Below the pieces are notes generated by a model. The model was not told where the DNA came from, did not search any database, and was given only the letters and a program-made list of their open reading frames with translations. Shown in pieces: positions 21,942 to 33,395 of a stretch of 64,000 nucleotides of DNA. Both the position numbers and the translations under genes were made by a program. This stretch comes from Callorhinus ursinus (lineage: Eukaryota; Chordata; Mammalia; Carnivora; Otariidae): NCBI RefSeq assembly GCF_003265705.1, contig NW_020312828.1, positions 52,439,627 to 52,503,626 of the forward strand, given 5' to 3'. Numbering within the stretch: the stretch's first letter is position 1; every line of letters begins with the position of its first letter.

Positions 21942-23339
21942 CAGTGATTCTCAAGACATGTTCTGCAGGTACCTAAGGATTCCGAGACACATTCAAGGAG
22001 TCTACAAGGTCAAAATTATTTTTATAATAATATTAAAATGTTATTGGGCTTTCTCATGATGTTGAGATTTTCCTTGGTGCAAAAGCAATATGGATGAAAT
22101 TGCTGGTGACCGACAGCAAACCAAAGCAGTGTTACCCATCAATATCAGTCATTATGGCATTTTTCACCACCACAAATTTGCATTAAAAAAAGTTTCCCTT
22201 TTCAGTGCACTCAATGAAGCAGTAAAGATTATTAATTGTTTAAAATCTTAATTCTTGAATACACATTTTTAATATTCTTATGAATACACAGAAAAATGCA
22301 TAAAGTACTTATGCTGCACACTTAAGTATAACGGTTGTCTCCAAGAAAATACCTCATAAGTTGTGTGATGTTCAGACTGAATCTGCCTCTCTGTTTATGG
22401 AGCACCAAGTTCATTTGAGTGACAAGCTACAGTTACTTAGAGTTGGATATCTGGTAGCCATTTTCTCAAAATGAATAAAATATGTCATTTAAAGGAAAAC
22501 AACTGGAAATATTTGTTGTGAAAGACAGAATTCAAGCTTGCTTTTTTTTTTTGTTTAGAGCTTTCAAGAGAAAATAAAAATATTAAAAGCACTGTGTTCA
22601 CCACTGTAAGCCAGACATCTTTTCAATATATAAAGACTCTTGTAATGTGTTAAGTGTTAATATTAACAAAGGTGATTTTTAAATATTTTATAATGAAATA
22701 TATCATGTTTGGATGATCTGTTTAATTCAATGAATCAGTATCTTCCAAATGGCTAATGCCTAATGTTACAAGATCACATGGATGAAAGATCTATTCAAAA
22801 TGCAAGAGAGACCAATGTATTTTTATAATAGAGTATAAAAATTTGTTGACATGGATTTAGATTCCACATTCAAATGAAAATTAAGGAAACTTCCACAAGT
22901 TTGGGGGTAGTACCAAAGAAGAATATTCATAATTATCTGAAGAGGTTATTAAAATACTCTTCCCTTTTCCAACATACCTCTGTAAGCCTGCATTTTCTTC
23001 ATGTACTTCAACAAAAACAACATATTGCAGAAGAAGACATGGGAAGCCAGCTGTCTTCAATTAAAAAGATTTGTAAAAATGTAAAACAATGCCACTCCTT
23101 TCTCTAAAAGTTTTTGTTTTATTAAGTACAGTTTTTTGTTGAAGTATGTTTATGTTAGCAAGTAGTAGGTTTACTGTAGTGATTTTAAAATAAAGAAATA
23201 AATACGTATTTTAAAAATGTCTCCATTTTAATTTCTAATATAATAAATATCAATAGCTAGTACCCATGCAGACAATCGTGCCTCGGTAATTTTTAAGACG
23301 GTAAAAGAGCTCTGATATCAAAAGGTTTCAAAACCTCTG
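21942..23339 (+). mobile_element. hAT-Charlie DNA transposon, internally deleted
   Basis: A cut-and-paste transposon relic. The left end CAGTGATTCTCAA (21942-21954) and right end TTTCAAAACCTCTG (23326-23339) form imperfect terminal inverted repeats. The flanking 8-mers ATCTAGAT (21934-21941) and ATCTGGAC (23340-23347) match at 6 of 8 positions, as expected for an aged hAT TSD. The interior keeps the C-terminal half of a transposase gene. The N-terminal half (DNA-binding zinc finger and first catalytic part) is missing, so at about 1.4 kb it is roughly half the length of an autonomous element. Exact Charlie subtype not assigned. Confidence 0.85.
22090..23107 (+). pseudogene. hAT transposase C-terminal remnant
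   Basis: Decayed coding sequence within the Charlie element. Blocks such as GGATGAAATTGCTGGTGACC, GAAGCAGTAAAGATTATTAA and GGAAAACAACTGGAAATATT line up with Charlie-type transposase reading left to right. The last part (frame 22874-23107) encodes EYP-like and ILKYSSLFQHT-type residues of the hAT dimerisation region, ending in KNVKQCHSFL and a stop. A poly(T) insertion at 22542-22552 and many stops disable it. Confidence 0.7.
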
Positions 23340-23397
23340 ATCTGGACCTACTGTTCCAAAGAGATATAATTTAGGGGTTAAAAAAGGGATATGGTGA

Positions 23398-23830
23398 GCT
23401 GTGTGACAGACATTCATTGATGGTTTCCATTAATCCCTACTCTCCCTTTAAGTGCATGCTGTTTCTAACATCAAGAGAGAGGAGTCTGTTCCCTTTCTCC
23501 TTTAATCTGTGGTGGCCTTTTGACCTGGCTTTACCAGTACAATGTGGTACAAGTGACCTGGGATTTCCAACCCAGGTTTTAAGAAGTCTTACAGCTTCTA
23601 CCTGAGTATCCTGGAATGTTCATTTTTAGGATACTAGGAAAGCAGCCACATGGAGAGATTGCATGTAGTTTCTCTGGTCATTAGACCTAGGTGAGTCCCC
23701 GGCTAATAGCCAGTAACAGCTGCCAGTCATTGAAGGAAGCTCTCTTGGATGATTATTAATTTATCACAATCATAATTATGAAGAATGTATGGTGACCTCA
23801 ACAACTCTGGCAAAGGTTCTTGAAAGAACG
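23398..23830 (+). mobile_element. MLT1-type LTR (ERVL-MaLR), plus strand
   Basis: Blocks GAGTCTGTTCCCTTTCTCCT, GTGGTGGCCTTTTGACCTGG, CAGTACAATGTGGTACAAGT, TTAAGAAGTCTTACAGCTTC, AGCCACATGGAGAGATTGCA and CAGTAACAGCTGCCAGTCAT follow the MLT1 LTR. The 3' end with the usual AATAAATG-type tail is not clear, so the copy seems truncated. It starts about 60 bp after the hAT element. Confidence 0.75.
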
Positions 23831-24435
23831 TATTATACAAAATGTCTTGATTAATGACCAATAGACACAAAAGGAGTCAAGTTCCATTTTGCAAACAGAA
23901 ATTTATTCTGAGCCTTTCTTTACAAAGCTTCATGATAGTCCACTATCATTTGAACAGAACTGCCTGATTGTACCATCCTGCACACCATCCTAATGGACTT
24001 TATAAAGCATAGTCTCCAGAGTAGACCTTCTTTATTGCAGAATTTTCAGTGTACATTCTTGAATCTGTAGAGACTGAGGCTGTGTCCTGGCAGGAGTTGG
24101 TGGTACATCTAAGTTGACCTGTTGAGAGTGTGAAGCATTTCCTGCTGCCAAGAACTCTTTCTGCTTCGTGTGGATCATATTTGTACTAGAAAGTACTCCT
24201 GTAGAGTACTAAGAAGAAACTAGAAAGTTCCTACATGATTTAGTAGAGATTATATGAAGAGTGATAAATGCTTCCTCTTTAAATCTTTTAAATGGTGCAC
24301 AAAATGAGTATTTTTATGGGGAAAGAGGAAGAGATAAAAATGGAAAATTAAAATTAAAATGTATTATTCTAAGAGGTAGGTTATATAAAAACAAGGAGGA
24401 AGAGGAAGAGGAAAAAGAGTGGGGTGAGGAGAATA
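23831..24435. other. Non-coding DNA with a possible minus-strand poly(A) signal
   Basis: At 23899-23914 the minus strand reads AATAAATTTCTGTTTGC, a poly(A)-signal hexamer. No ORF or splice context supports a gene. GA-rich tract at 24394-24433. Confidence 0.35.
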
Positions 24436-24560
24436 TTCATTGAGCATTTTACTTAAATTTATTGTTTATAATAGATTTATGAGGTAGGTATTATTATTAT
24501 TCCCATTTTACAGAGAGAGAAACGGAAACAATGAGCTAAATTATAGTGGACATGGTGTAT
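24436..24560 (-). mobile_element. MIR SINE fragment, minus strand
   Basis: TTATGAGGTAGGTATTATTA, TTATTCCCATTTTACAGAGA and GAGAAACGGAAACAATGAGC are the MIR core in reverse complement. Confidence 0.7.
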
Positions 24561-24914
24561 ACTCCAGGTACAAAGGAATAAAAAAAAGAAAGTACTCCTT
24601 TAATTTTTGTGATGTGAAATTGTGAAACATAGCAGGTAGAGCACTTTCAAAGGTCATTAGATTTTGGTTCAGATGAGACTGCAATATTCTGTTGTTTAAT
24701 TTGCAGATACAGGTCTAAGTGACAGCCCATAGAGTGGGAATACATTCATTCACACGATTAAAACAGTCTCTTTGGATTCAGAGAGGTCAAATATGCCTAA
24801 CATTTAAATTCCCTATAGTGTATAGTCATTATGGTCCAGTATTAATATGGCTTTCTAGAATAAAAATGTGGTGACATAAAAATGTAGAATTATTATGCTT
24901 AGAAATGAAATTCT

Positions 24915-25114
24915 TTCTTTTTTTTTTTTGATTTTATTTATTTATTTGACAGAGAGAGACACAGCGAGAGAGGGAACACAAGCAGGGGGAGTGGGAGGGG
25001 AGAAGCAGGCTTCCCGCCGAGCAGGGAGCTGGATGTGGAGCTCAATCCCAGGACCCTGAGATCATGACCTAAGCTGAAGGCAGACGCTTAACGACTGAGC
25101 CATCCAGGCGCCCC
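24915..25114 (-). mobile_element. Can-SINE, minus strand
   Basis: Different subtype from the 1-kb copies: the body reads GACAGAGAGAGACACAGCGA and AACACAAGCAGGGGGAGTGG. The head ends in CCAGGCGCCCC at 25114. The TSD is aged: GAAATGAAATTCT (24902-24914) against AAAGCGAAATTCT (25115-25127), 10 of 13 matching. Confidence 0.95.
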
Positions 25115-25127
25115 AAAGCGAAATTCT

Positions 25128-25245
25128 AATCATGACTTTGCCACTACCTGGGACCATGACTTTGGGTCTTCAGTTTTCTTATGTATAAAATGGTGAAAAC
25201 ATGTCTTCTACCTACCTCATGGGTTTGTTCTGAACATGGCTAGGC
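25128..25245 (+). mobile_element. MIR SINE fragment, plus strand
   Basis: TGACTTTGCCACTACCTGGG, CTTTGGGTCTTCAGTTTTCT, TAAAATGGTGAAAACATGTC and CTACCTACCTCATGGGTTTG match MIR. It abuts the SINE TSD, so the SINE probably inserted into its 5' end. Confidence 0.65.
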
Positions 25246-25703
25246 CTATATATGCTGTGTTTGAATGCCCAGCATCAGTCCTTTGTTTTCTTTGGGAATA
25301 TCTAAATCTACCATGCATTACATGTTGGACTTTAGTTATCCAAAGTCAGGTTAGCCTGGGAATTGAAGAAAAGAATAATTCTGCAGGAGTCTGGGAGAGG
25401 TAAATTTGATATGTAAAGCAATTACACTTCATAATAATAGATGTGGCAGAACTTTGACAGGATAGCAAATTAAAGAGGATCTTTAGTCTGTGTTAGTTCC
25501 ATTGCAAATCCTCCTCTGGAGACTCTTCCATGTCCAGATTTGAGAATTGGCTTAATTTTCCTGGACATCTTTTGTCTGTTTTAGCTTACAGTAAGGCCAA
25601 ACAGAGGATAACATATAATAAAAACAATTACATACTGCCAAAGTAAACCTCTGTGCAAAAGAGGAGGTTTGTAGTGCTTTAGAAACATTTAAAATATAAT
25701 TAG

Positions 25704-25740
<37 letters not shown>

Positions 25741-26571
25741 GTACAGAGCAAATCCAAACAACAGAGCTATAGAAAATAGTTGTGGCTACTCCCTTCATCT
25801 AAAAATAATTTCGACCTAGGCAATGTGGTAAGGGTGCTGTAATATTCTCTTGCACATTTTTATATGCCAGAAATATTGCAACAGAGTTTTTTTTCCTAAA
25901 AAAAATCTTGTTGCAGCAAGCACTCTGAGAGTACAAAATCAGCATCTCATGCTTCCTACTTCCTTTTCAAAATGTGTTGTAAATTACAAATTTCAAAGGC
26001 TTATACCTACATTCAATAACTGCGTTCCCTTTAAGGCCAACAGGTCAAATACACCATAAGGTAAACTACCCATAATAATTTTTACCACATCATCTGCTCT
26101 TCAATGATTTCAAGAGTTCCTTATTTTAAGTCTTATGCTCAGAAACTTATTTCCATTATCAACCCACCCATTTAATACATACATGGCTATTGGAAGAAAG
26201 ACGCGCAGACTTAAGTTTTATGAAACTGAGCACATTGCAACCTAACATTGACCCTACGGTAAATAAGAACATATACTTGCTTATGATTGGAAAGCAGGAC
26301 CTATTTCATTATGACCAAGAAACTTTGACAATTTAGTTCAGGTTGGTTCACAACATTGAACTGAATGCTCTGAAGCTTATACTGTGCTTAGTACATAAGA
26401 TACTTAGTGATATCATTTCCTTATCCCCCGGAGGCTCACAAAATGATCAGTATTGTTGTTAATGTCCAAAGCAGGGTAACCAAAATCATGATGTGAGATT
26501 AAATCATCAGAGAATCTATCATTTGAAGATCCTGAAAAGAACCCAGAATAAATCCCGAAAGAATTGCTTAG
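25246..26571. other. AT-rich non-coding DNA
   Basis: Contains the (AT)n tract listed separately. No gene or other repeat recognised. Confidence 0.4.
25706..25739. repeat. (AT)n microsatellite
   Basis: About 17 uninterrupted AT units. The Tyr-Ile-rich minus-strand frame across it is an artefact. Confidence 0.96.
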
Positions 26572-26584
26572 AAAATGGTGCAGA

Positions 26585-26765
26585 GGGGCGCCTGCGTGGC
26601 TCAGTCATTAAGCATCTGCCTTCGGCTCAGGTCATGATCCCAGGGTCCTGGGATGGAGCCCAGCATCAGGCTCCCTGATCAGCGGGAAGCCTGCTTCTCC
26701 CTCTCCCACTCCCCCTGCTTGTGTTCCCTCTCTCAAATGAATAAAATCTTAAAAAAAAAGAGAAA
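26585..26765 (+). mobile_element. Can-SINE, plus strand
   Basis: Head GGGGCGCCTGCGTGGCTCAG and tail AATGAATAAAATCTTAAAAA. The TSD AAAATGGTGCAGA (26572-26584) against AAAATGGTGTAGA (26766-26778) has one difference. Subtype with CACTCCCCCTGCTTGTGTTC. Confidence 0.96.
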
Positions 26766-26811
26766 AAAATGGTGTAGAATGATCAGAATAGAAGGAGGTT
26801 TTTAATTTTCA

Positions 26812-26985
26812 TTTATTTAATAAACACATGCACAGCAATTTGTATTTGGCATTATTTCAAATGTTTTACAGATAATAACAGATGTAATTCTTAGAACAAC
26901 CTTCTGAGGTAGGCACATTATGCCCATTTTGTAGATTGAGAAACTAAGGCATTGAGAGAGGCTGATGCCTCTACCATTTATTCTT
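26812..26985 (-). mobile_element. MIR SINE, minus strand
   Basis: GGCATTATTTCAAATGTTTT, ATTCTTAGAACAACCTTCTG, AGGTAGGCACATTATGCCCA, GATTGAGAAACTAAGGCATT give a clear MIR core in reverse. The tRNA-like end is lost. Confidence 0.75.
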
Positions 26986-27369
26986 TCCACTATTAAAAAA
27001 GATGGGCATAACAAAGAGCTCTTTTGACTCAGATTCCTAACGTATAATATTTGCTGTCATTAAATTTTTTTTAAATGGTTGCATTTTCCAATTGGCATAG
27101 CAATTGCCAGGTACCACTGAAATGAAAATTTAATTGAAAAATTAACTACTAATCAAAAATTATTTTAGCAGATAAATATACTTACTCAAGGCCAAGTGCA
27201 GATTTCTGTCCATGACTATGGCCTCAGATGATGTGTGTCTTCCCACCTCTGGCTCCCATCATAAAGAGGGCTTGGTCTCCTGAGCACTGGGGAGCAACTT
27301 TCACGGTATATACAACAGTCTAATTTATGTCTCTCTCTCTGGCCCCGGTTCATCTAGAAGCCTGGCTTA
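26986..27369. other. Non-coding DNA
   Basis: No gene or named repeat; a CT-rich short stretch lies near 27333. Confidence 0.35.
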
Positions 27370-28670
27370 GGCTTTCTATTTCCTAACTTATTTTTTTATT
27401 AATTTCAAAATTCATGTGTTTATTATAATAGGTACAATAATGTAAAGACATATTTTCTAAAAATAATCATCTCTTCCACTCTGACACTCTTGGGTTAATA
27501 GCCTGACATCCTGGTATGCATAACTTCACAACCTTCTCTAAGTTAGTGTATATAAATATATGCTTACATATTTGCTTTAAAACATATGCACACAGTTTTA
27601 CAAAAGTGGGATCACTCTATACACATTACTGTGCAATGTACTTTCTCAAAAGAAAACCACAATGGATATCCATCTGAGTCAACCAAGAAATGTAACTCAT
27701 TTGTTTTAATAGCTACATTATATTTAAAAATGTAGATGTGTTGAAATTTATTCAATTATTTTACTCTTGAAAGAACACCAGCCTCTTTCTAGTCCCCTCG
27801 ACAATAATACAATAAATATCCTTGAAAATAGTCTTGTACATAATTGTATGATTACTGGTACTTTTATTTCAGTAGGAAATTTCCCAAAATGGTATATAAA
27901 ATGTCAATCTTGCCATTTCTTTTCAGAATGATGAAAGTAATATACCCTCACTCCAATATGTTAGAATATCTCTTCTCCCACATCCTCAAAAGTACTGGAT
28001 ATTATTCTGCCTTAAAATTGTGACAACCTAACGGAGGAAAAATACTATATTTTACTGTCATTTTAATTTTTATTTTGACTAATAATGAGGATAAACACCT
28101 TTTTAAGAGCCATTGCAGTTACATATTTACTGATATGTTATTCTTTTGATTATTTTTTATCAGTTTTCAAGCAATTTTTATAAATCAACCTATTTTTTTA
28201 TCTCGTTTCTATCACCTTTTGCCACACAAATATATCTATGTTTGAAACATGTGGCCTTCAGGTTTTCCATTTCTCCTATGAATATCTCCTCCACTCCTAT
28301 TCTTCTCCAAAATCTATTTTATAATATTTTAACAGTATTATTTACAATTACATTTTTCAATCTATTTGGAATTAATTTCATGTGTGGTGTGAGGTAATTT
28401 TATTCCCTTCCAGAAGGAGAGCTGGTTTTGCCAAACTGTCCACTTAATAAATGATCTTTTTTCTCACTGGAACAAAATGCCACTTTTGCCTTATATTAAG
28501 TTCCCATATATGTGTGGATCTATTTTTGGTCTCTTTATTCCATTCCATTGAGCTCTTTGTCCATTTCTAAGCCAAACTGTATTGTTTTGATTATGGCGGC
28601 AGCATCAGTCTTATTATTCATTGAATAGGGCCTAATACTGGATAATCATTGAATGTTTGAACATGATGTG
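27370..28670 (-). mobile_element. Old L1 (L1M-type) fragment, minus strand
   Basis: Reverse complement of late ORF2 and 3' UTR of an ancient L1. From left to right: GTGGGATCACTCTATACACA, TAATGAGGATAAACACCTTT, GTTCCCATATATGTGTGGAT and TCCATTCCATTGAGCTCTTT. The last is the complement of an ORF2 block with a bound-water-type WNR motif in intact L1. Heavily diverged; the 83-codon plus-strand frame here is a shadow. Confidence 0.75.
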
Positions 28671-28759
28671 CGCAGTGTAGAAGAAAAAAAATTAGTGTTC
28701 ACATCGGAAGTTATATCCTGAAATTTTCACACAAATCACGTTACTTTTTAATTTTTTCC

Positions 28760-29080
28760 ATCAGAACTTGCTGATGTCTTTTTACCTTTAAGTATTTATT
28801 ACTAGTATTATTTTTTGAACCTGACAGTGAACATTCTATAAAAGGCAAAACTATAGGGACTAAAAATAGATCAGTGACTACCCAGGATTTCAAGTGGAGA
28901 GAGGGGACTGCCTGCCAAGGAGCATGAGGGACCTTCTTCGGACTATGGAAGTGTTCTGTATCTTGACTGTGGTGGTGGTTAAATGACCATACACATTTGT
29001 TGGAGCTCAACAAACAGTACATTTTTAAAATGTGCATTTAATTGTATACTAATTTTATCTCAATAAATTTGACTTAATAT
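28760..29080 (+). mobile_element. Old L1 (L1M-type) 3' end, plus strand
   Basis: AAAAATAGATCAGTGACTAC, CTTGACTGTGGTGGTGGTTA and TTTTATCTCAATAAATTTGA are the terminal 3' UTR blocks of L1M elements. It lies immediately after an oppositely oriented L1M piece. Confidence 0.8.
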
Positions 29081-30954
29081 GTATGAATGGGAAATATGTC
29101 ATTTTTCTATATTTTGGGGATAAAACCTAATCTATTTTCTGCAATTCACAAAGCTGGAATCCAGTTGTGACTTTGTTTCCACCCCCTGTAACAAAACAAA
29201 TGCAGAATCTTAAGTGAAGCCACTGATGCATTTAGACTTTCTGTCTTTTGAAGAAAGCTGTATTTGACCCATTTTTAACTCCACAACAATTTGTGGAGAC
29301 CATCCATCCCGGGGGAAACAATTCACTCTCTTACATAGGTTCATAGATTTTATTACAGTTCCCAATAAGCATTCCAGGACCTGCGAGAGATATTGACATT
29401 TTCCTAATGGCTTGGGGTTAGAGCTGGAAGTCTGGTTCTCAGTAGCATTTAAGCAGTAAGTTACCACTTAAGGAAACTGAGGCAGAATGCGTTAGGGTTG
29501 GCAGAGCTACAGTGTTCTCACTTCCACTTTCTCTACTTTGCCAGTGCATTTTAGGGAAAACTCTTCTCCCAGTTGACTCTTACTAGAATACACAAGCAAG
29601 AAACTAGACCATCTCTCAGAAACCAGAGGCCAAAAGCAAGAGAAGATTGATGAGCCTTTCTGCTGAGAGCTAGCCCCAGTCTGGGACCCAGACAGAAGGC
29701 CAGGAGGTTCAGTGTGGAAATCCATTCAAACAGCCCTGATGGTAGCTCCAGATTTAATGTTATCAGGGTTTATCCTAGAGGGGTTAGTTTTCAGAGTCGA
29801 ATAAGGAGGCGGGGAGGGGGACGGGGATAGGTTTAAGAGATATCGTGACAGTGTGCCTGCTTTTTCTCACTTGTGAAAATGTAGGCTATCTGGAGGTAAA
29901 CTGATAGAAGCCATCTTGAATTAACAGATTACCAGTAATACCTTTTATCCACTTATATAAAACTGCAGAGTAACTTTATGTGATTTTTATTCCCAGCACC
30001 ATTCTACTCTTCAGCTGATTTTACTAAGCCTTCTCTTCTGTGTTAATATTTATATTATATTACATTAATTTTTGTATTCATTATTTGGACAAGATAATTC
30101 AGCATATTAAAACCATATGAAATATTAATAACCACTACAAATAAAACGGCTCTTCCTAGAGCTTTCTTATGGATCTTTTTTTCCCCTTAAAAAGCCCAAA
30201 GGTGATCAAGTTTGGCAGAGTGCCCTGGTATTTCTTTCAAGTGGGGTCTCTCTCTATAGACTGGAGACTATCAAGGTGATACTAATACTAATAAATAATA
30301 AAGTAATAAATGTTATCAAGTAGTGTACACAAGAGCACTCTAAATGTTGGAAATGTTCAACAGGAGTTAGCTGCCTTCAGAAAGGAATTCCTAGAAATGT
30401 CCAAGCTGAACCTAGCTTGCTTTCTTTTGTTCATTCAACTTTCCTTTATTGAGCACCTGAAGGCTCTTATAAAGCATGTGGTTAAAAGATTTCACGGTGG
30501 GGGATGGGACTCAATGACCTTTAGGGTTTCTTCCATTTCCATGCTTTTTAATTCCAGGTTTCCATATTTTCATTCAACATTTCCAGTGGAAAATATCAGG
30601 CCATGTATAATTCACTGATTTCATAATTTTACCTCCTATTACTGAAGAATTTCTCACCATATCTTTGCCAATTAAAGATGACATTAAACACTTTTACAAG
30701 TTTGCACTGATTTATGAAAGTCATAACAAAAATGGTAAATGTAAACATCTACTGCAGTATTTTACTCTGGGTTGAACTGTAAATCAGGGTATTTTATAAT
30801 ATCTACAAAAATATTGTCGCTTCTATGCTTTAGGAAGTAAAGAATATATGGATAACTATGTATGTGTTTCTTTGAAACATATACAAATTTAACTCTGTCA
30901 GTGTATACCATTAAAAGGCATATGGAACTGGATACTTAGCAGCAGGAAGAGTTG
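29081..30954. other. Repeat-poor non-coding DNA
   Basis: Frames at 29210-29467 and 29507-29725 (minus) and 30310-30618 (plus) show no recognised domain. A G-rich stretch at 29808-29827 contains an SP1-like GAGGCGGGG. No repeat named. Confidence 0.4.
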
Positions 30955-30958
30955 CAAA

Positions 30959-30989
<31 letters not shown>
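30955..30989. repeat. (AAAT)n microsatellite
   Basis: Eight or more tetranucleotide units, probably the remnant of a retroposon tail or a slippage product. Confidence 0.95.
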
Positions 30990-31005
30990 GCAAGCAAGTC
31001 AGGAT

Positions 31006-31065
31006 GTACTTGTTAATTATTGTGTGCCCAGAGCTGTACTTCTTAATTATTGTGTGCCCAGAGCC
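31006..31065. repeat. 30-bp tandem duplication
   Basis: Two adjacent 30-bp units, 31006-31035 and 31036-31065, differ at two positions (G/C at the seventh base and T/C at the last). Sits 16 bp after the AAAT repeat. Confidence 0.95.
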
Positions 31066-33279
31066 AGAAACTGAGAATAAAATAATTAGCCTCAAGAAGG
31101 AGATCAGAGTATTTTGCCTCCTCATTCTTTAGCGAACAATCTCATTCTCCAGCATTAGAACAGAAGTTTTTGTGCTGCTATGTTGTTAGGAAAAGTATTT
31201 GATTATTGGTTTAGAAAGCACTCCAGCATCTGAATACTACAGAGAAAATCTTGTCTCTGTAGTTAGTATTTGATCTGTTTATACTGAAGGTAGTAAAAGA
31301 ACAAATAGGGAAGGTAACCTGATAAGAACATCAGTTGGTAGTAGCAGCTAAGGCTCTTGTCTACTTTGGCAACATAACCGGGGGTTCAGAGATTGACCAA
31401 ATATCATGCCGGGAGGTTCAGGACAGGCATTTGTTTATCTGGGGCATGCCTATATATCCTATCTAATTAGCTGAATTATTTTTCATTCATCTCCACATTT
31501 TGCCCTTTGTACACACTGAAGTCTAGATTTTCAACCGCAAAATAATTAAAAATGATTATAATAGGCAAGCCACCATTACCTTTACAAATGGGAGATAATG
31601 GAGATATGTCAAGAAATTAAATTCAAATAAAACTAAAAATATCCCCTTTTACGATTTTTTTCAAACACCGAGTACACACAGCCATTGCTAACAGTTTTAT
31701 TTCCTTCTAAATATCCTATGAGATGAACTAAAAGGAGGCAGAAAAGGCTGATCGGCAGTTGAACATCTCTCCTGTTTACCTGGTAGTGAGGACTGTCAGG
31801 CAAGGGAACAAATGCTAGTAACAGAGAAGAGGAAGGGACTGTGGCCAGAGAAGAGAACTACAGGCCTATCCTTGGGAACTACAGTGCTGCTCCACCTTAA
31901 AGGAGTACTTAAAAGCTCAACAAGACAATTTCTATCACTTGCTTTCAATGTCTTCAATAATGACATTAGTTTCTTGTAGAAGGAATATATAACTTTTTGT
32001 TTGTTTTTAGTTTTTTGTTTTAATTTAGCAGAAAGGTATTACAAAAACATCTTTCCTAGAGGAACTATGCATGCCTGTCGTTGTTTCTCACCTCCCTGTC
32101 CTCTGGAAACACCCACTAAGGGCAATGGATCAGGGACATCTGAAAGGCCTATGGCAAGCAATATGAAGATGATGCAAGCTGGAAAATTTTAGGCTCAAAC
32201 AAAAAGCCAGATGCTTCTGACCCATACAAACATTTCCTTTGTCTTATGGTGACGTGAGGGGCTCCCCGTCTTAAAAATTTCGCTTTATCCCCTCTTTCTA
32301 TGAGTCACAAGTCTGTGATAACTCACAAAAATACCAGGTGTTTCAGGAACATGACTTTATCATTAACATGGCTCCCAAGAACCACTTCTTTTACTGCTTC
32401 CAGATTACTGAAGCTGTGCTACAGGGCCAAGCAGCACTACCCTCTTCCTACCTAATGTCAGGTCTAGGAATATTGAGCAAGGTGATCAAAGAACTAGTTA
32501 GGTTTCAGAACCAACCATTCCCTTTGGAAGTTTCTCATTTGTCCCTACCCCATTCCAGTCCTACGATTTTGCTTTGTTGAGGTCATACTACTAGTCTTCA
32601 AAGGCCACATGGAAGCCCAGTTAGCAGAGTTGTATTTACACACTCAAAACATTTCATTCTGTTCAACAAACCCACCAAATGCCCTAATTGGCCAACTTGC
32701 CTGTGCATGGGAGGGCTTTGGTTTCTGACAATTCAAATACCAAAGTTGGAATGAAACTAAATCGAATTATTATCAGATTATCAGGGTTTGGCTGACTCTT
32801 TGCCCTTCATCATGAGACAGATGAATTCTCCTGAACTGGCTTGCTACCAAGTGCTGACAATAAATCTATTATGGGAGGAATAGAAGTGTTAAGCATCCCT
32901 GGAGGATTTCTATATATTTTAGGCAAGCAGCTACCTGAATACCCATAGCTTATTAATATATCCAAAGGAATAAAAATAGTTTTCACAAATTTAGTTCTTA
33001 TTTTATGCCAGGGCTTTGATTCCACTAAAGATTATTTAGTTTTACAATTGTTTATTGATCATAAGACACATAGAACACAAAACACCACCTAACATACTAG
33101 TAAGTTGTGACAATTTTAATAATCCATTTCATTTTCTCATGAACTGCCTGAATTTGAGATGATAATGGAAAATTTTTACTTTATCCAAGTAAGTGATTTT
33201 AGACTGCCTATGCTTACTGCTACAAAGTATCACTTTTTAGTTGTAGTTTAGTTTATGAGCTTAAATGTAGTTTAGCTCG
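31066..33279. other. Repeat-poor non-coding DNA
   Basis: Small frames (63-80 codons) without domains. No exon, promoter or repeat that I can name over 2.2 kb. Confidence 0.4.
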
Positions 33280-33395
33280 TTTTAACAGTTGTTGATACTA
33301 AGGAATTGGTACATGAAGATTCATTATGCTATCTGTTCTACTTTTGGGTATGTTTGAAAACTTCCATAAAGTTAAAAATATAATTTAAATTTGTT
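33280..33395 (+). mobile_element. Old L1 (L1M-type) 3' end, plus strand
   Basis: GGTACATGAAGATTCATTAT, CTACTTTTGGGTATGTTTGA and AAACTTCCATAAAGTTAAAA match the terminal part of an L1M 3' UTR. Confidence 0.6.

Noticed and set aside
20262..32420. Shared CCCAAGAACCACTTC at about 20266 and 32376, both followed by TTACTGAAGCT
   Set aside because: Only 15 plus 11 bases match, with different spacing. Too little to claim a dispersed repeat without a genome search.
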